A DNA stretch of 64,000 nt from JBHENC01 sp046262295 (GTDB lineage: Bacteria; Acidobacteriota; Blastocatellia; Pyrinomonadales; Pyrinomonadaceae). Positions 31,250-40,195 of the stretch are shown here, one piece after another; position 1 is the first letter of the stretch; every line of letters starts with the position of its first letter. The notes beneath the pieces are model-generated. The model saw nothing but the letters and a program-made list of their open reading frames with translations. It was not told the DNA's origin and made no database searches. The stretch covers positions 248,001 to 312,000 of the forward strand of contig JBHENC010000004.1 of NCBI GenBank assembly GCA_046262295.1. The letters are read 5' to 3'. A program made the position numbers and the translations under genes.

Positions 31250-32029
31250 ATGAATCGCCGTCAATTTGTTCGTAATTCGCTTGTCGCCACTGCCGCCGCG
31301 TCCGTCGCCGCGCCGCTCGCCAAGGCCACCGAAGGCGCGACTTCCGGCGCATACGCTGCGCCCGCAACGCATTCCGCGCCCGCCGCCCGCCGGTCTTTGA
31401 GCGCCGTCGGCGGTTTCACCTTCGCGCGCCTACGCTACACTTCCGGCAACTGGGACGCCGACCCGAAGATGCCCTCGAACATCTTAAACTCGCTCGTCGA
31501 ATACACTTCTGTTCGTGTTGATCCGAACGAGCACATCGTTGACGCGCAATCAAACGCGCTCTTTAACTATCCGTTCATCTACATGACCGGCAACAAACTC
31601 GTGCGCTTTAACGAAAAGGAGCGCGTCAATCTGCGGCAATATCTGCGAAACGGCGGCTTTATGTTCGTTGACGACTGCAACCACGACCTCGACGGGACTT
31701 TCGCCAAGACTTTCGAGAGCGAAATCAAGACCGTGCTCGACGCGCCGACGGAAACGATGCGCAAACTGCCGAAAGAGCATCCGCTTTATCATGCCTTCTT
31801 CAAATTCCCGGACGGCGCGCCTGCGACGTCCCATGAACTGAACGGCTGGGGCGATGACATCGTTCACGATTACCTGCGCGCTATCGAAATTGACAACCGC
31901 ATCGCCGTCCTCTATTCCAACAAAGACTATGGCTGCGAATGGAACTACGATTGGGAAAACAAACGCTTCGCCACCAAAGACAACACACGCTTCGGCGTCA
32001 ACATCATCGTCTACGCTCTGACACACTAG
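31250..32029 (+). CDS. DUF4159 protein with a Tat signal
   Basis: 259 aa from the ATG at 31250, with AGGAG 9 nt upstream. The N-terminus MNRRQFVRNSLVATAAASVAAPLAKA has the twin-arginine motif, so export of a folded protein is likely. The rest fits DUF4159: FTFARLRYTSGNWDADPKMPSNILNSLVEYTSV, YMTGNKLVRFNEKERVNLRQYLRNGGFMFVDDCNHDLDGTF and the C-terminal VLYSNKDYGCEWNY, with a glutamine-amidotransferase-like alternating fold. DUF4159 genes often accompany MoxR/DUF58/BatA clusters. Such a cluster begins 1.4 kb downstream, after pilT. Confidence 0.88.
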   Translation: MNRRQFVRNSLVATAAASVAAPLAKATEGATSGAYAAPATHSAPAARRSLSAVGGFTFARLRYTSGNWDADPKMPSNILNSLVEYTSVRVDPNEHIVDAQSNALFNYPFIYMTGNKLVRFNEKERVNLRQYLRNGGFMFVDDCNHDLDGTFAKTFESEIKTVLDAPTETMRKLPKEHPLYHAFFKFPDGAPATSHELNGWGDDIVHDYLRAIEIDNRIAVLYSNKDYGCEWNYDWENKRFATKDNTRFGVNIIVYALTH

Positions 32030-32070
32030 AAGTAGTCAGCAATCAATCATCAGCTAAATGCTTTTACTGA

Positions 32071-32096
32071 CTACTGATAACTGAAAACTGATAACT
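32071..32096 (+). repeat. Intergenic short-word repeat
   Basis: CTACTGATAACTGAAAACTG and the following ATAACT repeat the words CTGATAACT and CTGAAAACT between the DUF4159 and pilT genes. The same words recur upstream of rbfA (55828-55917). Confidence 0.6.
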
Positions 32097-32101
32097 CTTT
32101 T

Positions 32102-33265
32102 ATGAGCACACCTCAACCACCGGCAATGCCTCCGGCGGGAGCGCCCGCCGCCAATCAGCCTCCAACTGCTGCTGCGCCACCGAATCTCGTCACCGTTTTG
32201 CAGCGTATGCTGGCCGTCTCCGAGAAGGTCAGCGATCTGATCTTCTCGCCGGGGCGTCCGCCGCAAATCGAGTTGATGGGTAAATTGCAGGCGGTCGCCA
32301 TTCCCGGCCTCGAAAAACTCTTGCCGACGCACACCGCCGCCATCGCCAAGGTGATAATCGGCACACACGCGCGCGCCGCCGAAAGCCTTGAGAAGTACGG
32401 CTCCGCCGACTTGTCTTTCAGCGCGCCCGGCTTCTCGCGTTTTCGCGTCAACGTCTTTATGCAACGCGGCACGCACGCCATCGTGATGCGCGTGATTCCG
32501 GCACGCCCGCCGCGCTTTGAAGACCTCAGTCTGCCGCCGCAACTGCGCGACATCGCGGATATTAAGAACGGCATCGTCCTCGTCACAGGGCCGACCGGAT
32601 CAGGCAAAAGCTCTACGCTGGCCGCGATTATTGATTTAATCAACGAGACGAAGTTCTACCACGTCGTGACCATCGAAGACCCGATTGAGTTTCTGCACGG
32701 CCATAAGAATTCGACGATTCACCAGCGCGAACTGCATTCCGACACGCCGGACTTTGCGCTCGCCCTGCGCGCCGCGCTGCGGCAGGCTCCGAAAGTGATC
32801 TTAGTCGGCGAGATGCGCGACCGCGAGACAATCGAAGTCGCGCTCGAAGCCGCCGAAACAGGCCACCTCGTTTTGTCCACACTGCACACGATTGACGCCT
32901 CGAAGACGGTTGACCGCATCATCGGTGTCTTTCCGAAAAACGAAGAACAGGCCGTCCGCACGCGCATCGCACAGAGCTTTCGCTACATGATTTCGCAGCG
33001 CCTTATTCCGCGCGCCGACGGCAAAGGGCGCGTCGCCGCCATCGAAATTCTCAAATCAACGATGCGCACCAAAGAGTACATCGAAAAGGGCGAGTCCGAA
33101 GGCAAGTCGCTGCTGGATGCGATGGAGCAGGGCGAGCAGGAGGGAATGCAGACGTTCGACGGCGTGCTCGAACGATTCATACGCGACGGCACCGTGCGCA
33201 AGGAAGAAGCAATGGCTTACGCCACGAACCAGAACAACTTGCTGTTACGCCTTGCGGATATGTAA
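32102..33265 (+). CDS. pilT: Type IV pilus retraction ATPase PilT
   Basis: 387 aa. Hexameric motor that drives pilus retraction at the inner membrane. A Pro/Ala-rich N-terminal stretch of about 30 residues precedes the N-terminal PAS-like domain (SDLIFSPGRPPQIELMGKL). The RecA-like core has Walker A TGPTGSGKSST, the Asp box TIEDPIEFLHGHKNSTIHQRE, Walker B ALRQAPKVILVGEMRD and His box GHLVLSTLHT. The PilT-specific AIRN-like sequence is not obvious, so a PilU- or PilT2-like paralogue is possible. No other pilus gene is in the window. Confidence 0.93.
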   Translation: MSTPQPPAMPPAGAPAANQPPTAAAPPNLVTVLQRMLAVSEKVSDLIFSPGRPPQIELMGKLQAVAIPGLEKLLPTHTAAIAKVIIGTHARAAESLEKYGSADLSFSAPGFSRFRVNVFMQRGTHAIVMRVIPARPPRFEDLSLPPQLRDIADIKNGIVLVTGPTGSGKSSTLAAIIDLINETKFYHVVTIEDPIEFLHGHKNSTIHQRELHSDTPDFALALRAALRQAPKVILVGEMRDRETIEVALEAAETGHLVLSTLHTIDASKTVDRIIGVFPKNEEQAVRTRIAQSFRYMISQRLIPRADGKGRVAAIEILKSTMRTKEYIEKGESEGKSLLDAMEQGEQEGMQTFDGVLERFIRDGTVRKEEAMAYATNQNNLLLRLADM

Positions 33266-33378
33266 AGAGTCGAGAGTCTGAAGTCGAGAGTAATGTCCAT
33301 AGTTCAGAGTCGAAGCTCGAATCGGATGCTCGTCTTACACTCCAGACTCCAGACTCTTGACTTCAGACTCTCGACTTT
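33265..33378. repeat. Imperfect inverted repeat built from GAGTCGAGAGTCTGAAGTC words
   Basis: The 27-bp left arm (33265-33291) is complementary to 33353-33378 with very few mismatches, and further copies of the word AGACTCTCGACT follow up to about 33392. The repeat fills the whole spacer between pilT and the MoxR gene. The transcript would fold into a long hairpin. Confidence 0.75.
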
Positions 33379-33398
33379 AGACTCTCGACTCTTACTTT

Positions 33399-34412
33399 AT
33401 GCAATTGATGAACGAAAGCGATAAGGCTGCGACGGCGGATGCGTTGCCGTTGACCATCGCGGAGCTGGAAGCCGAAATTGCGAAGGTCATCATCGGCCAG
33501 CACGACGCCGTGCGTTTTATCATGCTCGCCATCGCGTGCGGCGGCCACTGCTTGCTGCGCGGCGTGCCCGGCCTCGCCAAAACCCTGCTCGTCAAAACGC
33601 TCGCGCAAGTCTTAGACCTACGTTTCAATCGCATTCAATTCACGCCCGACCTGATGCCGTCGGATGTCACTGGCACGGACGTAATCGAAGAAGACCGCGC
33701 GACGGGCAGACGCGAAGCGCGTTTCATACACGGCCCCGTTTTCGCCAACATCGTGCTCGCCGATGAAATAAATCGCGCGCCGCCGAAGACGCAGGCCGCC
33801 CTGCTCGAAGCGATGCAGGAAGCGCAGGTCACCGTCGGCGGCGTGCGTCGCCCGCTCGATGCGCCCTTCTTCGTGCTCGCCACCGAAAACCCGATTGAGC
33901 AGGAAGGCACTTATCATCTGCCGGAAGCGCAGCTTGACCGTTTTCTTTTCGAGATCGTCATTGATTACCCGGAAGCCGCCGACGAACGGCGCATCATCGA
34001 ACAAACGACGCGCAATCGTGAAGTTGACTTGCAACGGGTGATGACGGGCGAAACATTGCTGCGCATTCAGGAGATTGTACGCGACGTGCCCGCCGCCTCG
34101 AACGTAATTGATTATGCGGCGCGGCTGGTGCGCGCCTCGCGCCCGAACACACCGGAGGCCGCCGCCTTTGTTAATGAGAATGTGCGCTGGGGCGCGGGGC
34201 CACGCGCCGGTCAGTCTTTAATCCTGAGCGCGAAGGCACGCGCGCTTTTCGATGGACGCTTCGCCATCGGGTTTGAAGACGTGCGCAAAGTGGCGTACCC
34301 TGTACTTCGTCATCGCATTCTCCCCAACTTTCGCGCCGAAACCGAAGGCGTCACCGCCGAAAGCGTCATCGCCGAACTGCTGCGCGCCACGCCCGAAGAC
34401 GCCAAACGCTAA
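33399..34412 (+). CDS. MoxR-family AAA+ ATPase
   Basis: 337 aa. Chaperone-like AAA+ protein thought to remodel partners containing VWA or DUF58 domains. Motifs: LAEVEIAKVIIGQ-type start (ELEAEIAKVIIGQHDAVRFIMLAI), Walker A GVPGLAKTLLVK, Walker B IVLADEINRAPPKTQAALLEAMQE, sensor 1 FVLATENPIEQEGTYHLPEAQLDRFLFE and the C-terminal lid helices. It opens a co-oriented run of VWFA, DUF58 and BatA-like genes, the usual genomic setting. An ATG at 33408 is an alternative start. Confidence 0.95.
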   Translation: MQLMNESDKAATADALPLTIAELEAEIAKVIIGQHDAVRFIMLAIACGGHCLLRGVPGLAKTLLVKTLAQVLDLRFNRIQFTPDLMPSDVTGTDVIEEDRATGRREARFIHGPVFANIVLADEINRAPPKTQAALLEAMQEAQVTVGGVRRPLDAPFFVLATENPIEQEGTYHLPEAQLDRFLFEIVIDYPEAADERRIIEQTTRNREVDLQRVMTGETLLRIQEIVRDVPAASNVIDYAARLVRASRPNTPEAAAFVNENVRWGAGPRAGQSLILSAKARALFDGRFAIGFEDVRKVAYPVLRHRILPNFRAETEGVTAESVIAELLRATPEDAKR

Positions 34413-34469
34413 AAGAGTGTTCCGCGTTAAATAGAACTTGCAAAACCGATTGACGGGGAAAGCGGAAAA

Positions 34470-36146
34470 ATGTTTTATCTTCGATTCACAAATCTTCTCC
34501 CTTTAACGGTCATTGCGCTTCTCTGCGCCACACTGTTTATTGCTCCGCTGCCGGTAAGCGCACGGCAAGATACGGGCGGCGACGTGCGCGCCGATCTTCC
34601 CTCGAACGGCGCATTGCGCATCGAGAACCGGCGCGGCAATGTGAGCGTTGAAGTGTGGAGCGAGCGATATGTTTCGGTGACGGCGACGATGGACGGCGCA
34701 GCGCCGAAGCTTTCGCCCGTGCGAATCGCGCGGACGGATGAACTGCTTAGCGTGAGCACGGCACGCACCGCAACTCCTGCAAATCTCCCGCGCATCAATT
34801 TAAGTTTGCGCATACCGGAGCGTTCGCGCGCAGAGATCATCACCGCAAACGGCGAAGTGCAATTGCGCGGCACACTGCCTGCCGCGCTTACCGTGCGAAC
34901 CGTTGCGGGCGACATACGCGCCGAAGCTTCCTTATCTTCGCTCAAAGACATTGACATCACGGCGCAATCCGCAAGCGGCGTTGCTACTTACACGCTCGCG
35001 CTGCCGGACATTATCCAGCCTTCGGGCAACGGGAAATCTTTTCATGTCCGGTTAGGCACAGGCGCGAAGCTCGTGCGTTTGCTGTCCGAAAGCGGGCGTA
35101 TCTCGCTCGGCGCAAGCGGTGCGGGGGTTAACATTGCGACAACGGAAAGCGCGACGCACAGCACTCAAATTCAAAGCCCGCCGGTATTGCGCGGCACTCG
35201 AAGCGAGACGCAACGCGCTGCCGTCGCCGCGCCCGCCGCCGATCCGTCCGCGCCGCAGGAGATAGACGACGGCGACGTGATACGTGTTGACACGCAGCTC
35301 GTGACGATCAACGCGAATGTGGTTGACCGCAGCACCAATCGCGGCCTGACGGGACTCACGCAGAATGATTTTAAGTTGTACGAAGACAGGGCGGAACAAC
35401 AGATTACACATTTTGAATCCGCCGCCGCGCCCTTCAATCTGGTGCTCTTGATAGACCTCTCCGGTTCGACGAAAGATGTCGTTAATCTGATACGCGGCGC
35501 GGCGCTGCGGTTTGTCGAAGCCGCGCGCCCCGCAGACCGCATCGCCGTCATCACTTTTGCGAGCGAGCCTGTCATCGTTTCGCGCCTGACATCCGACCGC
35601 CGCCTTTTGCGCCAGCGCATCAACGCCATCGAACAGCCGCACGGCAGCACCAAGCTTTACGACGCCGTTAACTTTACGATTGACGAAGTTTTGAAGGACG
35701 CGAAGGACTCGCGCCGCAATGCCATTGTGCTGATGAGCGACGGGCTTGACAGCCAGCTTCCGAACGTCAAAGGCGACGGATCGAGCGTCTCTTACAAAGA
35801 ATTGTTTCGCCGCGTACAGGAGTTCGACGGCGTGCTTTACGCGCTGTGGCTCAACACGGAATATGAATCTTTAAGCGAGCAGGACATTCAGCCGGAGACG
35901 TTCGACGCGGCGCATGACCGCATGAAAGAGCTGGCGGAAGCGGGCGGCGGCATCTTTTACGAAGTGGCGAAGTTGACCGATCTGGCGGGCGCATACGAGC
36001 GCGTCGTCGCTGATTTAGGGACGGTTTACAGTTTTTCATATCGCCCGACGAACAAAGCGCATGACGGCAGTTGGCGCACGATTCGTTTAAGCGTCGCGCG
36101 CCCGAACGCCGTCGCGCGCGGCAAACGCGGCTACTATGCGAATTAA
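34470..36146 (+). CDS. VWFA-related protein with an N-terminal DUF4097-like beta domain
   Basis: 558 aa. A signal peptide (LLPLTVIALLCATLFIAPLPVSA) is followed by a repetitive beta region of about 200 residues (GALRIENRRGNVSVEVWSERYVSVTA ... ANGEVQLRGTLPAALTVRTVAGDI), like the bactofilin/DUF4097-type adhesin helix. Then comes the acidobacterial VWFA-related domain: IRVDTQLVTINANVVD, GLTQNDFKLYEDRAEQQITHFE, MIDAS DLSGST, IVLMSDGLDSQ and the terminal YSFSYRPTNKAHDGSWRTIRL. Probably extracytoplasmic and metal-binding. It overlaps the next gene by 11 nt. Confidence 0.9.
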   Translation: MFYLRFTNLLPLTVIALLCATLFIAPLPVSARQDTGGDVRADLPSNGALRIENRRGNVSVEVWSERYVSVTATMDGAAPKLSPVRIARTDELLSVSTARTATPANLPRINLSLRIPERSRAEIITANGEVQLRGTLPAALTVRTVAGDIRAEASLSSLKDIDITAQSASGVATYTLALPDIIQPSGNGKSFHVRLGTGAKLVRLLSESGRISLGASGAGVNIATTESATHSTQIQSPPVLRGTRSETQRAAVAAPAADPSAPQEIDDGDVIRVDTQLVTINANVVDRSTNRGLTGLTQNDFKLYEDRAEQQITHFESAAAPFNLVLLIDLSGSTKDVVNLIRGAALRFVEAARPADRIAVITFASEPVIVSRLTSDRRLLRQRINAIEQPHGSTKLYDAVNFTIDEVLKDAKDSRRNAIVLMSDGLDSQLPNVKGDGSSVSYKELFRRVQEFDGVLYALWLNTEYESLSEQDIQPETFDAAHDRMKELAEAGGGIFYEVAKLTDLAGAYERVVADLGTVYSFSYRPTNKAHDGSWRTIRLSVARPNAVARGKRGYYAN

Positions 36147-37155
36147 ATCGAACGCGAAAATTACAGGGCGTAGCGCACAAGAAATTCCGCTCGTCGTTGC
36201 GCGCCTGTTTGTCTTCACGCTTCTGTTTTCAATTTTCACATCGCACGCCTTCGCGCAAGCGGTTGGCGAAACGGAAACGATTCGCATTGACACGGATTTG
36301 GTCAATCTCAACATCAGCGTCTTCAATCGCAATTCACGCGCGCCGATCAGCGAGCTGCAAACCGGAGACTTCATCGTTTTAGAGAACAACACGCCGCAGC
36401 CGGTCACGTTCTTCGCCGCCGCCACGACGCCCTTCGATCTCGTTCTGCTGCTGGACTTGTCCGGCTCGACCGCAAACAAAATAGAGATCGTTCGCCGCTC
36501 CGCCAAGCATTTCGTCGAAGCCGCGCGCCCGTCGGATCGTATCGGCATCGTGACCTTCGCAGACACGTGGCGGCTTGTCTCGCCTTTGACAACGGATCGC
36601 GCCGCCCTTCTCGCGCGCATTAAAAAAATAAAACCCTATGGCAGCGGCACAAAATTCTGGGATGCGCTCGCCTATCTACTGCAAACGCTGGACGGCGCGC
36701 GACGAACCGCTTCACGCCGCAGCGCCATCATCGCCATGACCGACGGCATTGATAACGCGATTGCCGACGTGCCGGGCGACGGATCGGAAACGGATTTCGG
36801 TAAACTGCTGGAGATGGTTCGGCGCACGGATTTCAGCATCCTGCCGATTTATCTGGACACGGAACGCGAGATGGTCAAAGCGCAACGTGTTCCCGCCAGC
36901 GCCTATTTCTATGCGCGCCAGCAGCTTCAACTTCTCGCAGAAGAAAGCGGAAGCCCCATGTACACGGCGCGCAAGCTCGAAGATTTACAGGGCGTCTACA
37001 CGCAGGTGATACGCGATTTGAGCACCGTTTATAGCATCGGTTATCACCCGCTCAACAAACAACGCGACGGCGCATACCGCCGCATTGTTGTGCGTCTTGC
37101 GAGCCGCAAAGACTTGATCGCACGCACGCGCAGCGGCTATTACGCCAAACACTAA
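36136..37155 (+). CDS. VWFA-related protein
   Basis: 339 aa, starting inside the end of the previous gene (translational coupling). Signal peptide (ARLFVFTLLFSIFTSHAFA) and a full VWFA-related domain of the acidobacterial type: IRIDTDLVNLNISVFNRNSRAPISELQTGDFIVLENNTPQPV, MIDAS LLDLSGSTANK, DRIGIVTFADT, IIAMTDGIDNA and YSIGYHPLNKQRDGAYRRI. It lacks the N-terminal beta domain of its neighbour, to which it is clearly paralogous. Confidence 0.92.
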   Translation: MRIKSNAKITGRSAQEIPLVVARLFVFTLLFSIFTSHAFAQAVGETETIRIDTDLVNLNISVFNRNSRAPISELQTGDFIVLENNTPQPVTFFAAATTPFDLVLLLDLSGSTANKIEIVRRSAKHFVEAARPSDRIGIVTFADTWRLVSPLTTDRAALLARIKKIKPYGSGTKFWDALAYLLQTLDGARRTASRRSAIIAMTDGIDNAIADVPGDGSETDFGKLLEMVRRTDFSILPIYLDTEREMVKAQRVPASAYFYARQQLQLLAEESGSPMYTARKLEDLQGVYTQVIRDLSTVYSIGYHPLNKQRDGAYRRIVVRLASRKDLIARTRSGYYAKH

Positions 37156-37213
37156 CTTGCACCGGCTTGTGCGGACAACGCGCCTTCGCTAACCGGAAAA
37201 ATCTCTGTGCTTC

Positions 37214-38134
37214 ATGGCTGACGAATTCAGAGGCGAACGCTTACTCGATCCGACCGTGCTCGCATCCATCGGGCGGCTCGATTTGATTGCGCGCACCATC
37301 GCCGAAGGCTTTCTAATAGGCTCGCACCAAAGCCCTTATCACGGCCTGTCGCAGGAGTTCGCGGAGCACCGCCCGTATATCGCGGGCGACGAATTGCGCC
37401 GCATCGACTGGCGCGTTTACGCACGCACGGACAGGCTCTACGTCAAGGAGTTTGAAGAGGAAACGAACGCGCCCGTGCGTTTGCTGTTGGACGTGAGCGG
37501 CTCGCTCGCCTATGCACCACGCGGAAATAACGTCGGCAAACTAGACTACGCGCGCTATCTCGCGGCCTCGCTCGCGTATCTCGCCAACCGGCAGAACGAC
37601 CGCGTCGGACTCACCTGTTTCGCCGATGAGGTGCGCACGCGACTCGCCGCGCGCGGCGGCAAGAAACAGCTCTACGCGATTCTCGCCGCGCTCGACGCGC
37701 AACAGGCAAGCAATCAAGCGCACATCGGAGAGGTGCTTCTACGCGAAGCGGCGTTGTGGAAACGGCGCGGTCTGGCACTTATCATCTCCGATCTCTACGA
37801 TGAACCGGAAGAGATTGTCGGCGCGGTGGCGCGCGTGCGCCGCGCCCGCCACGACGTTATTATCTTTCACTTGATTGACCGCGCCGAGAAGCTTTTGGAG
37901 TATAACGGCCTGCATGAGTTTCGTGATCTTGAAACAAACGAGACGTTGATGGTTGATGCGGGGCGTGTGCGTGAAGGCTACCGGAAACGCCTTGCCGAAC
38001 TATGCGCCTTTTACGCGCGCGAGTTTGAGCGAGCCGGAGCAGATTACGCGCAGTTGGATACGGCGCTGCCGCTTGATCGCGCGCTGGCCGTTTACCTGCG
38101 CAGGCGACGCGCGTCCGGCGGATTGCGCGCGTGA
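37214..38134 (+). CDS. DUF58-domain protein
   Basis: 306 aa, cytoplasmic. Contains the DUF58 signature: GSHQSPYHGLSQEFAEHRPYIAGDELRRIDWRVYARTDRLYVKEFEEETNAPVRLLLDVSGSL, with a VWA-like MIDAS (DVSGS) and FADEV. DUF58 proteins work with MoxR ATPases and BatA-like membrane proteins. The order here (MoxR, VWFA, VWFA, DUF58, BatA-like) supports a common complex. The next gene starts 27 bp on. Confidence 0.94.
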   Translation: MADEFRGERLLDPTVLASIGRLDLIARTIAEGFLIGSHQSPYHGLSQEFAEHRPYIAGDELRRIDWRVYARTDRLYVKEFEEETNAPVRLLLDVSGSLAYAPRGNNVGKLDYARYLAASLAYLANRQNDRVGLTCFADEVRTRLAARGGKKQLYAILAALDAQQASNQAHIGEVLLREAALWKRRGLALIISDLYDEPEEIVGAVARVRRARHDVIIFHLIDRAEKLLEYNGLHEFRDLETNETLMVDAGRVREGYRKRLAELCAFYAREFERAGADYAQLDTALPLDRALAVYLRRRRASGGLRA

Positions 38135-38161
38135 GAAACTTTCTGCCACTATCTTCGGCGT

Positions 38162-40174
38162 ATGATTTTCCTTGCTCCGTTCACGCTGCTGTCTCTGGCT
38201 CTCGTCGCGCTTCCCATCGCCGTGCATTTGCTGTCACGGCGAAGCGCACGCCGCGTTGATTTCCCGTCGCTGCGTTACCTGCGCGAAACGCCGAGCTTTC
38301 GCCTTCGCCCGCGCCGCCTTCGCCAACCGCTGTCGCTTGCCTTGCGCAGCGCCGCGCTCGCCTTCTTAATTGCCGGACTCGCGCGCCCGCTTCTGCTCTA
38401 CGGCACTGACACGACGCGCACGACGCACGTTATTCTTCTGGACGCTTCGCTCAGCATGGATGCGCGCCATCGCGTTGCGGCTGCCAAGGAACAAGCCCGC
38501 AACCTGATTGATAAATTGAAAGCGCGGGATCGAATTGCGCTCGTCGCCTTCTCCGATAAAACCTTTGTGCTTGCTGCGCCGACCGCCGACCGGCGCCTGC
38601 TTTTACAGTCGCTTGAAAATTACCGAACGGAAAACAGCCGTGCCGATTATGTGGCGGGCTTTGCGGCGGCGGCCGGATTGCTCCAACGCGAACCGCCGGG
38701 CGCGTCGGAGATTGATGTTGTCTCGGACTTTCAGCAAAGCAATCTGGAAATTCAAGAGCAGTCGTTGCCGCACGAAACACACGCGCGCGTCGTCGCGTTT
38801 CCCGTCGGCAATCAAGTTGAGCGCAACGCTTTTTTGATTGACGAAAGCGTGAGAGCAAGAGAGCGCAGCCTTGAGTTGTCGGCCACTGAAATCGTTTCCG
38901 CTGATGACGGGCAAAGCGGCGTGCAGCGTTTCCATGCGATTGATGCGCCTGTCGGCGCGCGTCCCGGTATTGAGTGGCAGACTGAATCGAACAGCCAAAT
39001 CACAGGCCGCATGATCGCTCTGTCGCCGGACAATTTCGACGCCGACGACGAACGCTTCTTTGCCTTCAACGCGCCCCGCCCGCTCCGTGTTCTGCTCATC
39101 AACGATGGCTCGGACGCGAGCCTTTATCTACGCGCGGCGCTTGAGACAGCGATTGTAGTTAACGATAAAGGATTACGTTCTCCAGTTTTCGATGAACGGC
39201 GCGACTTGCCGAACGCCTCCGACCTCAAAGCTTATTCGCACATCGTGTTGGCGCTTCACGGCGTGCCGCACGCAAATGATTTGAACGCAATTAGAGAGTA
39301 CGCGGAAAGCGGCGGCGGCGTTTGGTTGTGGCTGGGGCGTGACGTGAGCGCGGCGGCGTGGAGCGCGGCGGCGCAAACAGAAGCGGGCGGCGTGTTGCCA
39401 TTCACAGGCATTGCCGCAATCCCTGAAGATCAAAATCTGAACTTCATTGTAACGGATCGAGCGGCGTTGCCATTGCGTTCGATGAGCGAAAAAAGTCTGG
39501 ATGCTTTGCACGCCGTTCGCATCTCTAAGGGGTACGCCGTTATGCCGCGCGAGCGTGTGGCGACGCTGGCACGTTGGAGCAAAGGCGGCGCACCCTGCTT
39601 TGTCTCTACGCGCGTCGGAGCGGGAACTGTGTTGCTCACGGCGACTGCAGCAGAGCGGGCGGCAAGCGATTTAGGACAATCCGCCGCGTTGCCTGCGCTA
39701 GCATCGAGCGTACTGCGCGCCGCCGATTATTCCGGCGAACCGCTTTCGCAAACGATAGGCGAGCCTGTGCGTTTAGGCGTTGCGCCTGAAGCTGCAATTA
39801 AAATAGTTGACGCGGAGAACAAAGAAGCGTTGACGACCGCGCGTAGCCTTATCGCAACGCCTTCGATGTTTTTCCGCAAGCCCGGAATCTACCGCGTCGA
39901 ATGGGCGAACGAATCGAAGTTTTTAGCCTTCAATGCGCCCGTCGCCGAATCCACTCGCGCACTTGCCGAGCCATTCGAGATCGAAAAAGCTTTTCGGAAC
40001 TATGAAGGCACGGGCGAAACCGTCAACGCCTTTCTCTGGCGCGATGCGGCGGAGAGAAAAAGCGGCGCATGGCGATATCTTTTCGCCGCAGCCTTTCTTT
40101 TGCTCGTCGCGGAGTTGTTCGTCGCCCGTCGTCTGCGCGAACGAAGCCACACATCGCAAGACGCTTTACTATAA
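38162..40174 (+). CDS. BatA-like membrane protein with VWA domain
   Basis: 670 aa. The N-terminus is the BatA hallmark: a helix (FLAPFTLLSLALVALPIAVHLLSRR), RRVDFPSLRYLRE, then a second helix (SLALRSAALAFLIAGLARPLLL). A VWA domain follows with MIDAS DASLSMDARH and VAFSDKT. The middle is a glutamine-amidotransferase-like fold of the type seen in such proteins (RPLRVLLINDGSDASLYLRAAL, ESGGGVWLWLGRDV), and a C-terminal helix (YLFAAAFLLLVAELFVARRL) anchors the end. Called aerotolerance-related by family. Real function is unknown. Confidence 0.9.
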   Translation: MIFLAPFTLLSLALVALPIAVHLLSRRSARRVDFPSLRYLRETPSFRLRPRRLRQPLSLALRSAALAFLIAGLARPLLLYGTDTTRTTHVILLDASLSMDARHRVAAAKEQARNLIDKLKARDRIALVAFSDKTFVLAAPTADRRLLLQSLENYRTENSRADYVAGFAAAAGLLQREPPGASEIDVVSDFQQSNLEIQEQSLPHETHARVVAFPVGNQVERNAFLIDESVRARERSLELSATEIVSADDGQSGVQRFHAIDAPVGARPGIEWQTESNSQITGRMIALSPDNFDADDERFFAFNAPRPLRVLLINDGSDASLYLRAALETAIVVNDKGLRSPVFDERRDLPNASDLKAYSHIVLALHGVPHANDLNAIREYAESGGGVWLWLGRDVSAAAWSAAAQTEAGGVLPFTGIAAIPEDQNLNFIVTDRAALPLRSMSEKSLDALHAVRISKGYAVMPRERVATLARWSKGGAPCFVSTRVGAGTVLLTATAAERAASDLGQSAALPALASSVLRAADYSGEPLSQTIGEPVRLGVAPEAAIKIVDAENKEALTTARSLIATPSMFFRKPGIYRVEWANESKFLAFNAPVAESTRALAEPFEIEKAFRNYEGTGETVNAFLWRDAAERKSGAWRYLFAAAFLLLVAELFVARRLRERSHTSQDALL

Positions 40175-40195
40175 ATCTTACCGCTATCAAAATTT

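Noticed and set aside
33265..33392. Repeat array as CRISPR
   Set aside because: The repeats are inverted, irregular and without spacers of constant length.
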